Source of the DNA: Molanna angustata
Taxonomy: Eukaryota > Arthropoda > Insecta > Trichoptera > Molannidae
DNA length: 64,000 nucleotides
Reading direction: 5' to 3'
NCBI GenBank assembly: GCA_963576475.1
Contig: OY754987.1
Coordinates: 8,922,666 to 8,986,665, forward strand
The stretch's first letter is position 1. Every line of letters starts with the position of its first letter. Of this stretch, positions 35,544-46,910 are shown piece after piece. Under the pieces are notes generated by a model. It worked only from the letters and a program-made list of their open reading frames with translations. It did not search any database and had not been told where the DNA came from. A program made the position numbers and the translations under genes.

Positions 35544-36004
35544 ATTTCTGTTTCGCAAATTGCTTTCGATGAAATTTGCATGCGAAAACGTACTTTGCAG
35601 TCGCCACCTGATAATTATTTTGAAATCATAACATTATCTACAGATATATTATATTATATTAGCATCGTACTAGTTTGTTTCTACCCAATAACGAAATATC
35701 CTACAATTTGGGATAACCAGCGACAGGTGTGCGGTTGCGCATTATCTTGTAAAAGGAAGGATTTAATATACCTTTATTATTAAGTAAAGGTACATTAAAT
35801 AAAATGAACTTTTTTTTTAATTTTCGCGTTCATTGTAATGCGAACTGCGGTGTGGTGTAATCCTTCGGCTTTCAAAAACAGTCGAACTATGTTCGAGGAT
35901 CTATACTTATATTATGTGTACGAGTATGTGTAGGAAATACTATTTACAACATTTTATAAAACATGATTATTTCTTTAAAATAAGATCCTTTTAAGAGAAA
36001 TCAA

Positions 36005-36350
36005 ATAAGGTATGTTATAACAAAACGAGTGGGTTGTGGCCAACGCTAAACTCCTCACTAACAACTCATTCTATAAAATATTCAAATATTGTATGGAAAA
36101 TTTTCAGCACTTTCATGAAATGAGTTTGTTAAATTATTTTTTATTCAAATATTTTATTATGAAAACTTGATATATCTTCAATGCCATTTTACGAAAGTGA
36201 TGTGCTTTTTTACCAATTTGAAAATAAAAAAATCAAATTTTAAGTTTCCTGAACTTGGGGTCACTTCGAAATATTAGACAGTTAAAAAAATTGAGAAGCA
36301 CTATTCATATATCGTTCAAAATCTAATGGGGTCTAAACGAGTATTAGATA
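36005..36350 (+). repeat. Interspersed repeat (family D), copy 2
   Basis: Carries gagtgggttgtggccaacg at 36026, then ctaaactcctcact, a gtatggaaaattttcagca block at 36092, and an inverted match to 1163-1345 at 36170-36350. Fragments with the same gtggccaac-type block are near 2640, 20745 and 48868. Non-coding. Confidence 0.5.
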
Positions 36351-36464
36351 TACATATTTTCAAAATTTGAAAAGAATCGAATGAGTACTTTAGTCTATAA
36401 TCGATAAAGTAAAATGAACACGCCGTACATAGCACACTGCACATAGCACATAGCACACACAGAT

Positions 36465-36966
36465 ACATTGTGATGAAACTTTCAGAATACACTCTCAGCA
36501 TGATACTAGTTGATAATATGCAATAAAAAAAATACCCTTAAAAATTGCGAAATCATAACTCCCCACTATATCCCCTTGGGTTAGCGAGGAGTAAAAATAG
36601 TCATTTTCATCTTAATTTTGTTTGTTTAAGACTTTGTACTTCAATCGAAGTTCTCGTTTACACAAAGCACACTGATGTTGAATTTTCACCAATTTATGTG
36701 CAAATTCTTGATTGAAATTATGTTGGACTTTCCGTGTCGGAATTAAAGCTCCAAATCGTATTCATGACAAGCTGACTCCGTCCGTTACGATTTGGTTACC
36801 TACTCATTTCTTAATTAATTACCACTAGCAGGTTTTTTTTACTCCTCACTTACCCAAGGGAATATAGTGAGGAGTTATGATTTCGCAATTTTAAGGGTAT
36901 TTTTTATTACAGATTATCTATTACTAGTATCATGCTGAGATTGTATATTGAAAGTGTCATCACAAT
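36465..36966. mobile_element. Foldback MITE with about 130-bp arms
   Basis: The left arm (36465-36599) and the complement of the right arm (36838-36966) match almost throughout: ctcagcatgatactagt, aaatacccttaaaa, attgcgaaatcataactcc and cccttgggt all pair. The 240-bp centre is unrelated AT-rich sequence. Pieces of the arm occur at 39620-39660 and 41090-41130. Non-coding. Confidence 0.75.
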
Positions 36967-37317
36967 TGTATATGAAATAGGGAACAGTGCATAAAATATA
37001 GTTATTAAATTTTATATATGTAAATCAGATTCGTTTTTAATTCGAAATAATCTATCATTTTCATTTTTTCTCGTACATATAGAGCCATCTTGAATCCAAA
37101 CATATTTAATATTTTTATCTATAGCAATTTTCCTAGTTTTAGGTAACAAAAATTTTGTTTTAGGGGTAATATGCTCTGACAAAAACAGTGGTGCTGATTT
37201 TTCTGTGTTCTTGAAGTGAGATGTATTCAATTTTTGTGTTGGATTGGATTTATTGAATATTTTTACCTGTTTTAAGATGGCATTTTACCTGTTTTAAGTT
37301 CCAAGTTATCTTTACAT

Positions 37318-37495
37318 ACTTACATGCCATCACGATATATCAATATCACAAAGCGAGGTTACCAACGACAGGTGTACGGGTGTTCATTAACTTGAAAAAG
37401 GAATTACAAACTAGCGTCATCACGCCTAAGATGACATTTTATCCGAAATGGGTGGTGAACCTCATTGCCTGTTGTATTTTCAATTCTACTGACTA
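37318..37495 (-). repeat. SINE-like short repeat, family S, near the exon 2 acceptor
   Basis: Contains ccatcacgatatatcaa, then ttaccaacgacaggtgtacg and gggtggtgaacctcattgcc in the order seen at 53218-53415. Read on the minus strand it ends cgtgatggcatgtaagtatg, very like the 3' end of the family W LINE (gcgtgatggcatgtatgtat at 39260). It lies 67 bp upstream of the receptor acceptor. Confidence 0.55.
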
Positions 37496-37562
37496 TTAAA
37501 AAGAAGACAAGATTTTACAAATACAGTAAATATTAATAATCTCTTATTTCTTTTATTTTCAG

Positions 37563-38300
37563 TGTGGAGTTGAGAAGTCCCTCTCCACTATCGGGCGCTG
37601 TTTCTCCGGAGAGCAGAGAAAGTCCAACGAATCCCAATGTCCGATGCTGCAGCAGTGTCACACGCCAACCAACAGAGCAGCGATACCAGTAGTCCACGTC
37701 GAAGACACACAGATGACGGAACCGAACAAAGGAATGCAACAACCAAAGAACAAAAAGACCAAATCCAGTGCCTTCAAAAAGAGGGACTCTTTCAACATGC
37801 TGAAGCCGCGCAAAGACTCCAAAGAGTACCAGGGGAACGTCAACACGTCGCCGCACCAGAAAAAACTCCGCTTCCAGCTGGCCAAGGAGCGCAAGGCGTC
37901 CACGACCCTCGGAATCATCATGTCAGCCTTCATCGTCTGCTGGCTGCCGTTCTTCGTCCTAGCCCTGGTCCGACCCTTTCTCCCAGACCCGGACTGGATA
38001 CCTCACTCCCTCTCGAGTCTATTCTTATGGTTAGGTTACGCTAATAGCTTGCTCAATCCCATCATCTACGCGACACTCAACAAGGACTTTAGAAAGCCGT
38101 TCCAGGAGATCCTATATTTCAGGTGCTCCAATTTGAACCATATGATGCGGGAGGAGTTCTACCACAGCCAGTATGGAGACCCAGAGCAACACTACTGCGC
38201 AGTCAACAGCCTCAATAAGCAGGTGTACGAAGAAAGTGTTGAAATTGTCACAACGGACGAACGAGAACTGAAGGAAAGAACATCGGAGAGTTTTCTGTGA
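37563..38300 (+). CDS. 5-HT7: 5-HT7-type serotonin receptor, coding exon 2
   Basis: Encodes residues 360-604 and the stop. The first 95 residues complete a long, hydrophilic intracellular loop 3. The run HQKKLRFQLAKERKAS at about 457-472 is the conserved end of the loop next to TM6. TM6 (about 474-496) carries CWLP at 485-488 and TM7 (about 508-530) carries NPIIY at 524-528, both needed for receptor activation. The tail has YFRC with Cys547, a likely palmitoylation site, then a 57-residue tail ending TSESFL. SSLFLWLGYANSLLNPIIYA and FRKPFQEILYFRC are strong 5-HT7-type signatures, distinct from the insect 5-HT1 tail. The acceptor is ttttattttcag; phase 0 matches exon 1. No frameshift or stop is present, so the gene looks functional. 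Confidence 0.92.
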   Translation, partial: CGVEKSLSTIGRCFSGEQRKSNESQCPMLQQCHTPTNRAAIPVVHVEDTQMTEPNKGMQQPKNKKTKSSAFKKRDSFNMLKPRKDSKEYQGNVNTSPHQKKLRFQLAKERKASTTLGIIMSAFIVCWLPFFVLALVRPFLPDPDWIPHSLSSLFLWLGYANSLLNPIIYATLNKDFRKPFQEILYFRCSNLNHMMREEFYHSQYGDPEQHYCAVNSLNKQVYEESVEIVTTDERELKERTSESFL

Positions 38301-38860
38301 TCTCAATTTCAAGATGTTTCCGATTCTAACGAAAACAGCACAGTTATTTGAACGGACATGTTACAAAAATTCAGTTTAAAGAAACAATAAATAAATTCAA
38401 TTAAAACAATTAACAATTAAATCGAGTGATAGGTTAAACGATCTAGTCTAAACAAAAAAACAAATAGTTTTTAATATTATTATTTATCATTTATCATGTT
38501 AAGCTGACATATAAACATATTTACAATTGTAATTTTGTTATTTTCGTTTTTAAAAAGTGGTGTATTTTTATTGTGTTTGAATTGAAGGATATATAATAAA
38601 TTAAAAATTATATATATTTAGCAATAAAAATAAGTATCCTATATATTACTTTATCTTCTCTGTGATTCATAGTTTTTAAAATATTATATTAAGCTAAAAA
38701 AAATAGTCAGAATTATATATCAATTATGTTGTATTTGATGTATTAGTAAAACACCTTTATAATGTTATTTTTTTTTATTATTATATTGAAATTTAGAGCG
38801 GTATAACAAAATATTTCATCGTCCTATCATTAAGGTACCTATAACAGAAATAAAGTCGAT
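38301..38860 (+). terminator. 5-HT7: Receptor 3' UTR with candidate poly(A) signals
   Basis: The first AATAAA is at 38386-38391, 86 bases after the stop. Other candidates lie at about 38620 (aataaaaat) and 38850 (aaataaag). Which one is used cannot be told from sequence alone. The region is strongly AT-rich, as expected of a 3' UTR and the DNA after it. Confidence 0.5.
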
Positions 38861-38959
38861 TCAAAATATGTTAAATATTGTAATGCGTACTTGGTGATAG
38901 GACAGGACAATTAGATAATTTGGTAAAATCATATTTGTAATAAGACGATGTATGACGGT

Positions 38960-39290
38960 ATGAAAACGAGGACACAAGGAATTAATGTGAGAAGAAAAAA
39001 AATCATCTATAGAATGAAAGGTAAAGCATTAAGATAGTTTGGCCACATGGGAATAATGTATTGATAACGCCTGATGAAAAAAATATACAAAAAAATGTAG
39101 TCAAAGTAAAATATGACACGACCAATATGAACGACATTTTGAAAGATAATTCTAAAATGTAAGAAGCCTGAAACACAGACAGACATTAATTAGTATGAGA
39201 CGATTGATGCGACTCAAGATATAAAAAGGTAGTAATCAGTAGTATGCCTACCCCGTGAGAGACATGGCGTGATGGCATGTATGTATGTGT
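38960..39290 (+). pseudogene. LINE 3' end fragment, family W, copy 3
   Basis: Degenerate: FGHMGIM and the RLMKKIYK block are visible with stops, then the nucleotides of the aacgacattttgaaagat and cctaccccgtgagagacatgg blocks align with 27950-28165. It ends gcgtgatggcatgtatgtatg. This tail is also seen in the family S repeats. Confidence 0.55.
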
Positions 39291-40640
39291 ATCTGAAAGA
39301 TTAAATGGGAAAATTTTGCAAAAAATTCTGTATTGAATTATAGTTGGTGAGTCATATTACTGGAATAGGATTTCGTACCTAATGTTTTATAAAGAATCTA
39401 TTGCAATGCGAATTGCCTATTAATTGACAGCATATGTGTTTATGACAGGAATAATTGGTATTTTACAATTGATCCGCTCATAACAATATAAATTATTGTG
39501 CAATACAAGTAGTTTTAAATTACACAAAATTAATAATTATAAGGACTGTTCGCTTTGTAACAAAATATTTTGTATCTGTCACAACAATACTCTCCATTTT
39601 ATTACTTTTAAATAGTTGAGAGTCATGATTTCGCAATTTATAAGCGTAGTTTTTACATCGATTTCTCAGCGGATATAATGGTCGTGATGTTTTTGTGTGT
39701 ATCCCGTCTTCATTTTTTGTATCCTCTCAACAGCCCAAACTATAAGACTGATCGACTGTTGATATCATAATATAAGTTCGTGAACTATAGAGCTGCTTTA
39801 CTAGCGTCTGGCGACAGATGAATCAAAGGACAGAGATGCGTACTGGGTTACGCAGGGGCGTGCCTAAAACCTTAGTACTAGGCAAACCCTGAAAGAAAAT
39901 TGGGAAATGTCGAAAATTTAATGTTTTTTAGCATTGTTGTTCATTAGAGTGGCCATGAAAATATTTTGAAATCATATACCAAAATAATGTTAACATTTGT
40001 GATCCTGTCAGGCATCGTATCTACATATGGTTCAATTTTAAATATTGTAGTATAGTTTCAATAAAACATGCAAAAAAATATTAGGTCTAGAATTTCTTAA
40101 TATAATATTCATAGACAAGCCAAGATTTTCGTCTTCTTTATGCAATTCCGCTACTAGGGTTACGTACACTGGGTATAGTGTGTACGTAAATTCCATTCCC
40201 CAGATTTTATTGGTTAGGTTCAGTTGGTCTTTCATAATAACAGCGACTCGCGTGAGCGAGTTGCTGAATAAATTGAATAAAGATTGGTCGCAGGAAAAAT
40301 GTGATAAACACCATTGCCATTTGAGTTTAGGAATAAGTTTATTATGTACTCGTATTTCTGTTTTAAATACTATTTATTATTTTTTATTTTTTCAGTAAAA
40401 TATTTGTGCGTACGCGTATTTTCAATTTCCGTCCCTTGATCCGTCTGTCACAAGACGTTTGTGCCGATTCTTTTACCATAGATAGTATCCGTTGATTTCT
40501 CTATGGTTTTATCTGTTAAAATTAAAAAAATCACTCATGATCTGGAACTAATATTAAGGTTCTCCAAATAATTGCATTCAGGGATTGTCAACCTTTTAAG
40601 AAATAATGTACCTTGAAGGTTTTTTCGTTGACACAGTGGA
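39291..40640. other. No gene; fragments of MITE arms
   Basis: 39610-39660 matches an arm of the foldback at 36465-36966. The rest is AT-rich without a recognised element. Confidence 0.4.
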
Positions 40641-40714
40641 AGTTCATAATTATAAATTGTAAAAAACACTTATAAATAGAAACACAGTTAGATTCCACAA
40701 TGCGTATTTTTATT

Positions 40715-40758
40715 TGCCTAAGCGCTTTCGCCAGTCACAGCTGGCACCCTCAGAGGCA
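40715..40758 (-). ncRNA. Hammerhead-ribozyme-like motif with three stems
   Basis: On the minus strand: TGCCT (40758-40754), CTGAGGG (40753-40747), a spacer T, stem II GCCAG/CTGGC (40745-40741 and 40734-40730) with a six-base loop, GAAA (40729-40726), the palindrome GCGC (40725-40722), TT, then AGGCA (40719-40715). TGCCT and AGGCA form a perfect 5-bp stem I across the predicted cleavage site. The layout matches a type I hammerhead with a self-complementary stem III, as in Penelope-like elements. The core differs from CUGANGA by A9 to G, so it may be inactive. Confidence 0.6.
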
Positions 40759-41270
40759 CACTATATACAAACTTAAAAATTACACATGGGGTATGTACAG
40801 GTAAGCAGGGGAGGGGAGAGAGAAAAACCCTATCAGAAATATACAGATATTATTACTCAGATAACAACTAATAGGTAGAAAGTATGGGAAACCCTTATTA
40901 ACAATGGTTACAATATAAATACAATGAATATCAAGCAACTAACAATACAATAATTATAAGAAAGAATTTTTTTTTACAATAATGAACTTTACAATAATGT
41001 AATTTTTTTTTTACAATACGCCTTCTGTGTAGTGGAGATTTTAGACCCTACTGTTTACAACTCGTTTTTTACTCTCCACACTATGGAATAGGGTAGAGTC
41101 ATGATTTCGCAAAATTTAAGCGTATTTTTTATTTATAGAAAAATGTAACTCTAATATACCTATGTATCTTTATTGCATCCTTATACACTATTTTATCCCA
41201 CACATGAGTCGTTTGACATCTGTGCGGGCGTCCTGGTTTCGATCCACAACAGACGATAAATTTAATTAAT
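40759..41270. other. No gene; possible Penelope-like flank
   Basis: If the motif at 40715-40758 is the 3' end of a minus-strand Penelope-like element, its body would lie here, but no RT or GIY-YIG coding sequence is visible. 41050-41130 resembles the foldback arm at 36465-36600. Confidence 0.35.
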
Positions 41271-41469
41271 TCATTTCTTATGCAAATATTGCTTCTCTTG
41301 GCAGGAAACCCTGGTGAGTTGGAAGAAATTGCCGTTTCGCAATATACTCGCCACTGGCGCAGGGTGCAATGAAGAGTCCTTTATTTATTTATTTTTATTG
41401 TTTATTTATTTATTTTATACATTTATTTATCATAATGACTTATTTAATACCATAAGATATGAGAAAAAC

Positions 41470-41625
41470 ATAAAACATATAAATGGAATTTTGAAAGATG
41501 AAGACGATAGAAGTATCAGACCACGCATGGACGTGGATGAAGCGATAAATGTATGTCAGGAGAGAGGAGTCTGGTGTTCGGTTCTCTCCGCCTACCTCAA
41601 AACGGAAAATGGCGTTATGTTATGG
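41470..41625 (+). pseudogene. LINE 3' end fragment, family W, copy 4
   Basis: Encodes INGILKDEDDRSI and MDVDEAINVCQERGVWCSVLSAY, matching the copies at 27950 and 28488. Ends with an atggcgttatgttatgg block. A family G fragment precedes it at 41275-41350. Confidence 0.6.
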
Positions 41626-42710
41626 TATAATACGGAATTTATTTTGTAACTAAAATACATTTGTTTTGTTAAATATTTTGATAAAGAAAACACGTTTTTA
41701 ACATCAATTTCACTTATTTGAAACTAACTTAAATCAATGATTTTCTTCGTTACCTTTTTAATGATTCTTTTTTTCTTTGAAGGTAAAAATTTGATAAAAT
41801 AATTGTTTGAACGTAGGTAGTTCAAAATATGTGTTTATACCAAACTATTTATCTCATATTCTTTCAAACACGTTTTTATTTCAGCTGGTGAACCTGAATA
41901 TACGTGTTCAATTAATGCTATATACGGTTGTCCTCTATTGGCAGCATGATTCCAAAGTGTACCCATATAATAAACTGTAGATTGATTCACTTCACTTCAT
42001 TGAGTTTCGTTCATTCTCAGTAACAGTTTTGTTTATGTTTAACAGGCAGAGAAAAAAAATTCATACAAGTATTCTTCTGAATTCGAAATCGTCCTTTATT
42101 TTTTCATTTGATTCTTCGTACCTATACCAAATCATTATTTTCCTCGATCTTTCAGATTATCAAATAATATTTTATAATAATTAGGTATATTTGAAAGATA
42201 AATTATAGTTTCGTACTTATCTATCTCGTACAAAAATGTCAAAATTTTTGTTTAATACATAATTATTTTGCCCCATACAAAAGTGTCCACAAAATGAGGC
42301 AATACCTTATATTGAATTAATTCCATTTGTATTGCAGTCTTTTTCATAATATTTCCTTATACTGTGGTAAAAACATTATATAGCTAAAACATAGTATAAG
42401 CACATATATTCTTGATTATTCATAATAACATTTATATAGAAATATAACAATAACGTTGCTATGTTACTGTTTGAGCTGACAACGTCGCAATTCATTCATG
42501 TTTCTCCGGTGATTTGACATTTGTCAATTTTTTGAAAAAAATACAACGTATAACTTTATATTCATATTTTATTTCGTGAATATTATTATTTAGATATTTA
42601 TATGAAAAGGTGTTGCGAAAACTGGAGCAATAATGAAACAATGGGTTACCATAAATTAATATAGTCTTGATATGTTATAAATAATATAGTCTAATATAGT
42701 CTTGTCAAAT
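41626..42710. other. No recognised feature
   Basis: AT-rich; no ORF, inverted ends or tandem repeat noticed. Confidence 0.45.
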
Positions 42711-42739
42711 TATCTGTCAGTCTTCTTCTTCTTCTTCTT

Positions 42740-44289
42740 TCAGCCCCTTTCACTCCACTGCTGGATAAAGGCCTCTTCCTGAGTTTTCCACTTCTCTCTG
42801 TCCTGGGCGCTCTGTTTCCACCCATGTCCCACCAGTTCGACAATGTCATCAGTCCATCTCCTCTGTGGTCTCCCTACACCCCTTCTATTATGATAGGGTC
42901 TCCAATTCAGAATTTTGGGGGTCCATCTATCATCTCTCTGTCTTGCCACATGACCTGCCCATTGCCACTTCAGCCTTCCCACTTTTTCTGCAATGTCGGT
43001 GACCTTTGACCGGCGTCTTATTTCCTCGTTTCTTATTCGGTCTCTCAAGGATACGCCTAACATTTGTCTCTCCATTGCTCGTTGAGTACACTTAAGTCTG
43101 TGGAGGCTTCTGGCAGTAAGTGACATGGTTTCGAGACCGTATGTTGTCACTGGCAAAACACAAGAATTGTACACTTTGGCTTTTAGGTTATTCGGAATTT
43201 CCCTGTTGCCGAATATGTACCTCAACTTTCCAAAAGCAGCCCAACTCAGCCCTATACGTCTTGGCAGTTCGGCGGTCTGATTTTCTTTACCCAATTTAAT
43301 TTTATGTCCAAGGTATATGTATTCTTCAACAGCACCAATAGTCTTATTTCCAATGCAAATACTGTGTGAAGTTGGACTCAAAATCTTGGTTTTGTCTATG
43401 TTCATTTCCAGACCGATTTTTCTAGAGGCTTCATATAATTCTGCTACCATAGCTTCCAGTTCAGACAATTCTTCGCTTATTATTACTATGTCGTCTGCAA
43501 AACGGAGGTGATTTAAATATGTGCCATCTATTTTAATGCCTTTATTGTTCCAGTTTAATGTTTTGAAGACATCTTCTAATGCCAGTGTGAATAGTTAAGG
43601 GGATATCGTATCACCCTGTCTTACACCCTTCTCGATTTTGATTTTTTTCTGTTTTCAGATTTTCGTTCACTTTTACATCCATAGTAGCATTTTCATAAAT
43701 ATATTTAATCAATCTTATGTAGGTATCTAGAATCAATCCTAGCATTTTCAAGAGCACTTAAAATTGACCAGGTTTCTAGAGAGTCAAATGCTTTACGATA
43801 GTCTATAAAAGCCATATGAATTTTTATGTTATACTCTGTAGCTTTTTCTATAAGTAAACGCAAAGTTTGAATATGATATGTGGTTCCGAAACCCTTACGG
43901 AAGCCAGCCTGTTCTACGGGTTGGTAGAAGTCAAATTTTGGAGTAAGACGGTTTGTCAATATTTTTGTCAGCAGTTTGTATAAGTGAGGGAGTAAGCTAA
44001 TCGGCCGATAGTTTTCCAGATTCTCTTGGTCCCCTTTTTGGAACAGCAACTTAACTTCGGCATTTTTCCAGTCATCTGGAATTACTTCTTGTTCTAGACA
44101 TTTATTTAACAATATTTGTACCGCCTCTTTCAATTCACTGCCTCCAATCTTCAGCATATCACTAGTTATCCCCATCTTCTCCAGGTGCTTTATTATTTTT
44201 CATGTTATTCAATGCTATGTTTATTTCATTTAGATTTACTTCTGGTATCTCTTCGGATCCCGCATTTAATATATTATTATATCGAGTAT
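42740..44289 (-). pseudogene. RTE reverse transcriptase half
   Basis: Minus strand, in order: SEEIPEVNLNEI, APGEDGITSDMLK, the RT block NYRPISLLPHLYKL, AFIDYRKAFDSLETW (motif A), then after frameshifts EKGVRQGDTISP with a stop just after it, and the catalytic HLRFADDIVII. The post-RT frame is open again at 42740-43468: DKTKIL, EYIYLGHKIK, LPVTTYGLETMSLT, RLKWQWAGHVARQRDDRW, GRPQRRWTDD. At least two frameshifts (between 43468 and 43705) and one stop make it non-functional. Confidence 0.8.
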
Positions 44290-45823
44290 CGGCGGTATAA
44301 CCGTAACATCTGCGCAGGCTTAAATCCCTGTGTCATATAAGGAAGGAGATCCTAGAAGAACCCCTGTACCAACCCGCAACTGGACAGCGTGGTACAGAGC
44401 TACATAATATTGTAGCAGTCCAAACAACCTTCTAAACTAAGAACCATGATCTCGAATTGTAAAACAAAACTACCCCAGGTGAGTAGAGTTAACAACTCAG
44501 AATCTCACACCGACGCAACACCGGTCAGCCCCAAGGATTCTGGGGGGGGCAGATATTCGAAAAACAAAAGCAGAACAAACATTGCAATCATAATCATACA
44601 AGCCATAAAATGGGATATTCTCGGAATCTGTGAAACCAGATTAAAAGAGGAAAAGGCAACCACACTCTCATCCGGCCATATTCTCTATCAAAATAATGCA
44701 GAAGCTTCAGTAGGAGGAGTGGCATTCCTGATTAACAAAAATATCAAACAGTATGTAACAAAGATGAGTACTGTATCCAAGAGAGTCATATACATACTGC
44801 TGAAACTAAATAAAAAATACACAATCCAAGTAATACAAGCATATGCCCCTACAAGCACATCAAACGATGAAGACATATAACATTTTTATGAAGACATTAC
44901 AAAGGCCAGAAGATCAGAAAAATCTCAACTAATAATTATTACTGGAGATTTCAATGCAAAGATCGGAGAGAAGAAGCTAGGAGATTCAGACAATATTGGA
45001 AAGTTCGGGCTGGGGAGCAGAAATGAAAGAGGCGAAATGTTGATGGATTATCTACAAAGCGAACAATTATTCTGTACGAATACATTCTTTAAGAAACAAC
45101 CACAAAGAAAGTGGACATGGAAAAGCCCAGACGGTAGAACAAGAAATGAAATAGATTTTATCCTTACAAATGCTATAAGATACTGCAAAAATGTCTCAGT
45201 GCTTAACTCTTTTGACACGGGAAGTGACCATAGACTCGTAAGGGCTTCATTTAGCATAAATACTAAACTAGAAAGAGCAAAAATGATAAATAAGAAGAAT
45301 GGTCAAACACTTTCCACGGAATTGCTAAGAAGACACCAAACGGAGTTTCAAACCACTATCAAAAATAAACTCGAACCAATAGATGCGCTTCATGACATGG
45401 AAATAAATCAACTATCTGACAAGGTGACATCTACCGTTCATACTGCAGTTAAGAAAATCTCCTTCAGACAGAGAAAAAATAATGAGAAGTTGTCTCCCGA
45501 TATAATTAGTCTCTTAGAAAAGCGAAAAACTCTATGCAGAGATACAGATGAATATAAAAATCTAAACAAAACCATTCGAAGACAAATCAGAAAAGATATC
45601 AGAAAATTCAATACAAATTGCATCACAGAAACTATCGAAAGAAATAAGAATATGAAAGTCCTAAAATCAAATTTGTGCTGCAGCAGGCAGAATATAACAA
45701 AGATAAAGAACAAAAATTGGGAAACTATAAATGATACGGAGTCTATAGCTAAAGAAGTGAAAGAATTTTACAAAGAACTATACTCTTCCAGGCTAAGAAG
45801 ACCTGAAGCAGAGAATAATAATA
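44290..45823 (+). pseudogene. RTE apurinic-type endonuclease half (inverted)
   Basis: A single frame runs from 44446 to the element edge with only one stop, at 44878-44880. Endonuclease motifs in order: WDILGICETRLKEE (catalytic Glu), GGVAFLI, IQAYAPTS, ITGDFNAKIG just after the stop, RNEIDFILTN and GSDHRLV. This is the APE-like nuclease that nicks the target. The linker follows, ending KEFYKELYSSRL at the breakpoint. The first 155 bases (44290-44445) look like a 5' UTR, which suggests the copy reached the 5' end before inversion. Confidence 0.8.
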
Positions 45824-45833
45824 TATCTGTCAG

Positions 45834-46424
45834 TGGTTATGACAAATATTATTTGAAATTCGTTTACGTCATATTAAGACGCGAAAAAGTACGTTTGACC
45901 GTATTTATAATTATTTGTTGTTTTATTAATTCGTGAACTGAAATAGAATACAAATATTCACGTTGCTTCACAAATGTCAAAAATGATTGACATGTAATGC
46001 GACCATCGGCAACATTCGGGAATTATCGGAAATATTCGGTCCCTATATTCTTCTTATATTGCTGTTAAAACAACCTGGAACCGTGTTTATCTTATATAGT
46101 CGTAATTTAGTCGTTATATAGCATTGCCTTATAATATATTCTATTTTGAATAGGAATTTCCAGTACCTACTGTTGTTATACACTGTTTTAAACCTAACAT
46201 AATTTATTATGAATAAGACTGTAATTTTATTTATGTATTGTAAAAAAATATATATTCTTATTTTTCGGTAGGCTTTGGCTACTTGATTACATTTAGTCAA
46301 AATAAGTTTCTTTAAAATCCTGTATATATTCCCCATTCATCGTTGACTATCGAAAGCAAACGTCTACATTTTTTTCTTTAGTACAGTTTGCTAATCCCCC
46401 GTAAAAAAATACCATTTTTCTATC
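45834..46424. other. No recognised feature
   Basis: AT-rich host or old repeat sequence; contains the insertion target of the RTE at its left edge. Confidence 0.45.
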
Positions 46425-46600
46425 AGTCTTCTTTGTGGTTGAGAGACATGGTTCATAGGTAAAAGAGACTGTAAAAGATTGAAGGCCTTTGAAATGTGGA
46501 CCTACAGACGAATACTCGCCATATATTGGATGGACCATATTACGAATGATGAGGTTCTCATCTAGGACAGGTGTGCGAGAACATGAAGTGTGCCTCCTAC
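46425..46600 (+). pseudogene. LINE post-RT relic
   Basis: A plus-strand frame reads ETWFIGKRDCKRLKAFEMWTYRRILAI followed by WMDHITNDEVL and a stop. This matches the ETWTL-x-x-x-RRLEAFEMW-YRR-L-I block of RTE-like LINEs, also seen intact at 12191-13147. Short and broken. Confidence 0.6.
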
Positions 46601-46910
46601 ATAGATTTGAAGAGAGTCGCTGAATATCAAACGGAGTGGATGAAGAGATGTATTGCTTTGCTGCTGCCAATCATTCCCCAAGATTGAATCTTAAGAAGAA
46701 CTAGACTTCACATCAATGGAAAACTTTTCATTTATTCTAATTTTTTTAATTAAAATAATAATTTCGTTCATAGAAAAACAAAATCTTTATTAAATTATTA
46801 AAACATTTCAAAACAATTTTAAAGTGTTCAAAATTATCAGTGTTTTGTGCAAAATGTGCAAATTCGATTCACACCAAACGCTGCGTTATAAACAATTTAT
46901 AATTAAAATT

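Larger units (their letters stand above)
23089..37562 (+). other. 5-HT7: Phase-0 intron of the receptor gene, 14,474 bp
   Basis: Begins GTAAGTATC at 23089 and ends ttttattttcAG at 37562. Splicing joins the two exons in frame with no loss of residues. It is filled with repeats described separately. Stretches with nothing recognised are 23150-24030, 24690-25180, 25220-25880, 28800-30030, 32820-33970 and 34910-35690. Confidence 0.88.
42721..45823 (-). mobile_element. RTE retrotransposon with inverted 5' half, 10-bp TSD
   Basis: The copy is flanked by the perfect 10-bp repeat TATCTGTCAG (42711-42720 and 45824-45833). The 3' part, 42721-44289, is on the minus strand: RT region, C terminus and a CTT-rich tail (42721-42740). 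The 5' part, 44290-45823, is on the plus strand: 5' UTR, endonuclease and linker. The linker breakpoint in the inverted part (near AENNN) falls next to the point where the RT part starts (TRYNNILNAGSEE). This order is what twin priming during retrotransposition produces. Together the halves make a near full-length element of about 3.1 kb. Confidence 0.85.

Noticed and set aside
37637..38044. Alternative frame overlapping receptor exon 2
   Set aside because: Shadow of the GC-richer receptor exon; the phase-0 frame carries TM6, TM7 and the conserved motifs.
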